Of a DNA stretch of 6,158 nt, positions 5,137 to 6,158 are shown one piece after another. The number at the start of each line of letters is the position of its first letter. Position 1 is the first letter of the stretch. The translations under genes were made by a program, and so were the position numbers. The DNA is from Phycisphaerae bacterium (GTDB lineage: Bacteria; Planctomycetota; Phycisphaerae; Sedimentisphaerales; Anaerobacaceae). Where the stretch lies: positions 1 to 6,158 of the forward strand of contig JAUWBX010000144.1 of assembly GCA_030609625.1 (NCBI GenBank), read 5' to 3'. The notes beneath the pieces were generated by a model. It searched no databases. It saw only the letters and a list, made by a program, of their open reading frames with translations, and was not told the origin of the DNA.

Positions 5137-5808
5137 ATGATGAAAAAGTTAATTACAATTTGTGTAATAACAACACTGATTCTGACCATCAGTGGTACAA
5201 CGCAAGCGGGGCCGACTGTCTTCACGATGCATACGGCAACCACCTTCACCGGAAATCATGGTTGGTTATATAGTAGCGTTGGACTGGAGTTTGTTGTCAA
5301 CCCCGTCACGGGGATTTACGTCCTCGACCTTGGCATATACGACAGCGGCCAGAACGGTATTTTGGGCGGTGGCACACTCTCGACTCTAATATTCGCTCCA
5401 GATAAAACAACGGTATTAGCCCAAATGAATTTTACGGCTGGCGACCCGGGCACGTTGACTGGCGCGTACCTCTTCAAGCCGCTACCAGCACCGCTCCACC
5501 TCGCGCCTGGAACGTACACCATAGCCGGTTACGGCTTCAACCCGTCCGACCCGCTGCACAACTGGACCATTAGTGGTACTGGTCCCACGTTCGATGGTGG
5601 TACGGTCCCTGGTGGTGACTTGATAAGCTTCAGCAAATCAGTGTGGGGATTGGGTACGGACGTACCCCCAACGTTTCCGGTGAATTCTGGGGCTCCGGAC
5701 TATTTCCACGGACCGAATATGACCTTCATACCGGCTCCAGGTGCTATTTTGTTGGGTAGTATTGGTGTAGGCCTTGTCGGCTGGCTCAGAAAAAGAAGAA
5801 CACTGTAA
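5137..5808 (+). CDS. PEP-CTERM-like exported protein C
   Basis: A predicted secreted protein of 223 aa and unknown function. Residues 1-24 are a signal peptide (MMKKLITIC, cleavage after TQA). The mature part is Gly/Pro/Thr-rich and looks like a beta-sandwich: VLDLGIYDSGQNGILGG, TVLAQMNF and LAPGTYTIAGYGF recall domains common in other PEP-CTERM proteins, but I cannot name the family. The tail PAPGAILLGSIGVGLVGWLRKRRTL spans residues 199-223 and is nearly identical to that of B. The middle is not related to A or B. AAAAGGA (5125-5131) lies 5 nt before ATG 5137 and 8 nt before a second ATG at 5140, so the start could be one codon later. A longer frame from 5068 is rejected because it overlaps gene B and precedes the signal peptide. 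It is the last gene of the B-C pair and is followed by a strong terminator. Confidence 0.9.
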   Translation: MMKKLITICVITTLILTISGTTQAGPTVFTMHTATTFTGNHGWLYSSVGLEFVVNPVTGIYVLDLGIYDSGQNGILGGGTLSTLIFAPDKTTVLAQMNFTAGDPGTLTGAYLFKPLPAPLHLAPGTYTIAGYGFNPSDPLHNWTISGTGPTFDGGTVPGGDLISFSKSVWGLGTDVPPTFPVNSGAPDYFHGPNMTFIPAPGAILLGSIGVGLVGWLRKRRTL

Positions 5809-5830
5809 AAAGAAGCGAACAACGCTAAAA
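5798..5830 (+). repeat. 3'-flank repeat shared by genes A and C (copy 2)
   Basis: GAACACTGT, then AAAAAGAAGCGAACAACGCT and AAAA, match 3001-3034 with about one base changed, which turns the TGA stop of A into the TAA of C. It includes the AGCG-AACAA-CGCT hairpin. Confidence 0.8.
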
Positions 5831-5835
5831 GCAAT

Positions 5836-5870
5836 AAGGGCGAAGCCATACAACTTCGCCCTTGTTTTTT
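5836..5870 (+). terminator. Intrinsic terminator after gene C
   Basis: A perfect 10-bp stem, AAGGGCGAAG (5836-5845) and CTTCGCCCTT (5854-5863), with an 8-nt loop, followed by G and six T (5865-5870). It begins 28 nt after the gene C stop and should end the B-C transcript. Confidence 0.93.
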
Positions 5871-5890
5871 ATTGTGCTCCCATCAATACT

Positions 5891-5942
5891 GAATTTGTCC
5901 CGCTCTGGTCTCGGCCTTCGCCGAGACAAGTTGGACTTATTC
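5891..5942. other. Extended hairpin between converging genes
   Basis: A perfect 8-bp core, GTCTCGGC (5908-5915) and GCCGAGAC (5920-5927) with loop CTTC, is flanked by GAATTTGTCC (5891-5900) and GGACTTATTC (5933-5942), which pair with two mismatches. No T-run follows on the plus strand, and only a short AT-rich stretch lies to its left for the minus-strand gene. It may be a weak or factor-assisted terminator for the minus-strand gene that ends at 5966, or a mobile palindromic repeat. Confidence 0.55.
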
Positions 5943-5965
5943 GGCCCGATGATTAACTCCGGCTT

Positions 5966-6158
5966 TCAGACAAGTGACGGCTCTCGCCAGCTTCCAATAC
6001 CGTCCCACCAAACGCCTATGTAGTCAACAACAGACTCGTTACTCTCTTTGGCTAAGGACATTGCCATATCGCGAAGCTCCCGCATACAGCTCAGTCCCCC
6101 AATTTGCCATGCACTGACACCCATACCTACGGCCTGGCGCTCTACCTGCTTGAAGTCA
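5966..6158 (-). CDS. C-terminal end of an unrecognised protein (runs off right edge)
   Basis: On the minus strand one frame is open from the window edge for 63 codons to a TGA at 5968-5966. It reads DFKQVERQAVGMGVSAW ... SCMRELRDMAMSLAKESNE ... DYIGVWWDGIGSWREPSLV. The mix of a helical middle and a Trp-rich end looks like real protein rather than a shadow frame; the other two frames on this strand are interrupted. The true start lies outside the window. I do not recognise the family and assign no function. It converges on the B-C operon, with the hairpin at 5891-5942 between them. Confidence 0.55.
   Translation of the reverse strand, partial: DFKQVERQAVGMGVSAWQIGGLSCMRELRDMAMSLAKESNESVVDYIGVWWDGIGSWREPSLV

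Noticed and set aside
5774..5956. Plus-strand 60-codon frame after gene C.
   Set aside because: It runs through the end of gene C, the intrinsic terminator and a hairpin, and has no ribosome-binding site.

Overview
The window looks like chromosomal DNA of an uncultured or anaerobic planctomycete of the Phycisphaerae type. This is inferred from three secreted proteins that end in a PEP-CTERM-like tail of the form P-x-PGAI-LG-IG--LVGWLR(R/K)(R/K), a style I associate with that class, and from a companion membrane protein with a VPAALF...FLCVSLVKDRKVW core. There is no rRNA or other phylogenetic marker, so the placement is tentative.

Layout: (1) 1-1552, minus strand, three co-directional genes read from right to left: a DUF4230-type membrane-anchored protein (1552-875), a BtuR/CobO corrinoid adenosyltransferase (754-212), and the first 48 codons of an ABC transporter ATPase that runs off the left edge (145-1). 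(2) 1553-2399, a long gene-poor stretch with a heptamer tandem repeat, a tract of nested inverted repeats, a ~335-bp leader repeat with a sigma-70-type promoter, and the frameshifted tail of a lost PEP-CTERM-like gene. (3) 2400-5808, plus strand: PEP-CTERM-like gene A; a second copy of the leader repeat; a GTG-start membrane protein whose C-terminal part carries a dispersed genomic repeat; then PEP-CTERM-like genes B and C as a tight pair, closed by a strong intrinsic terminator. (4) 5966-6158, minus strand, the 3' end of an unrecognised gene converging on that terminator.

The most interesting signal is the organisation of the surface-protein locus. Two diverged copies of one promoter/leader sit upstream of different cargo genes. 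The PEP-CTERM-like genes share conserved 5' (signal peptide) and 3' (sorting tail) DNA around variable middles. A tail fragment lacking its gene body lies directly behind leader copy 1. The order tail-linker-gene A-3' flank mirrors gene B-linker-gene C-3' flank, although A resembles B and not C in its middle. This suggests a locus shaped by duplication, deletion and exchange between surface-protein genes. No exosortase or other sorting enzyme is in the window, so export and anchoring depend on machinery encoded elsewhere. I see no CRISPR array, transposase, tRNA or rRNA.
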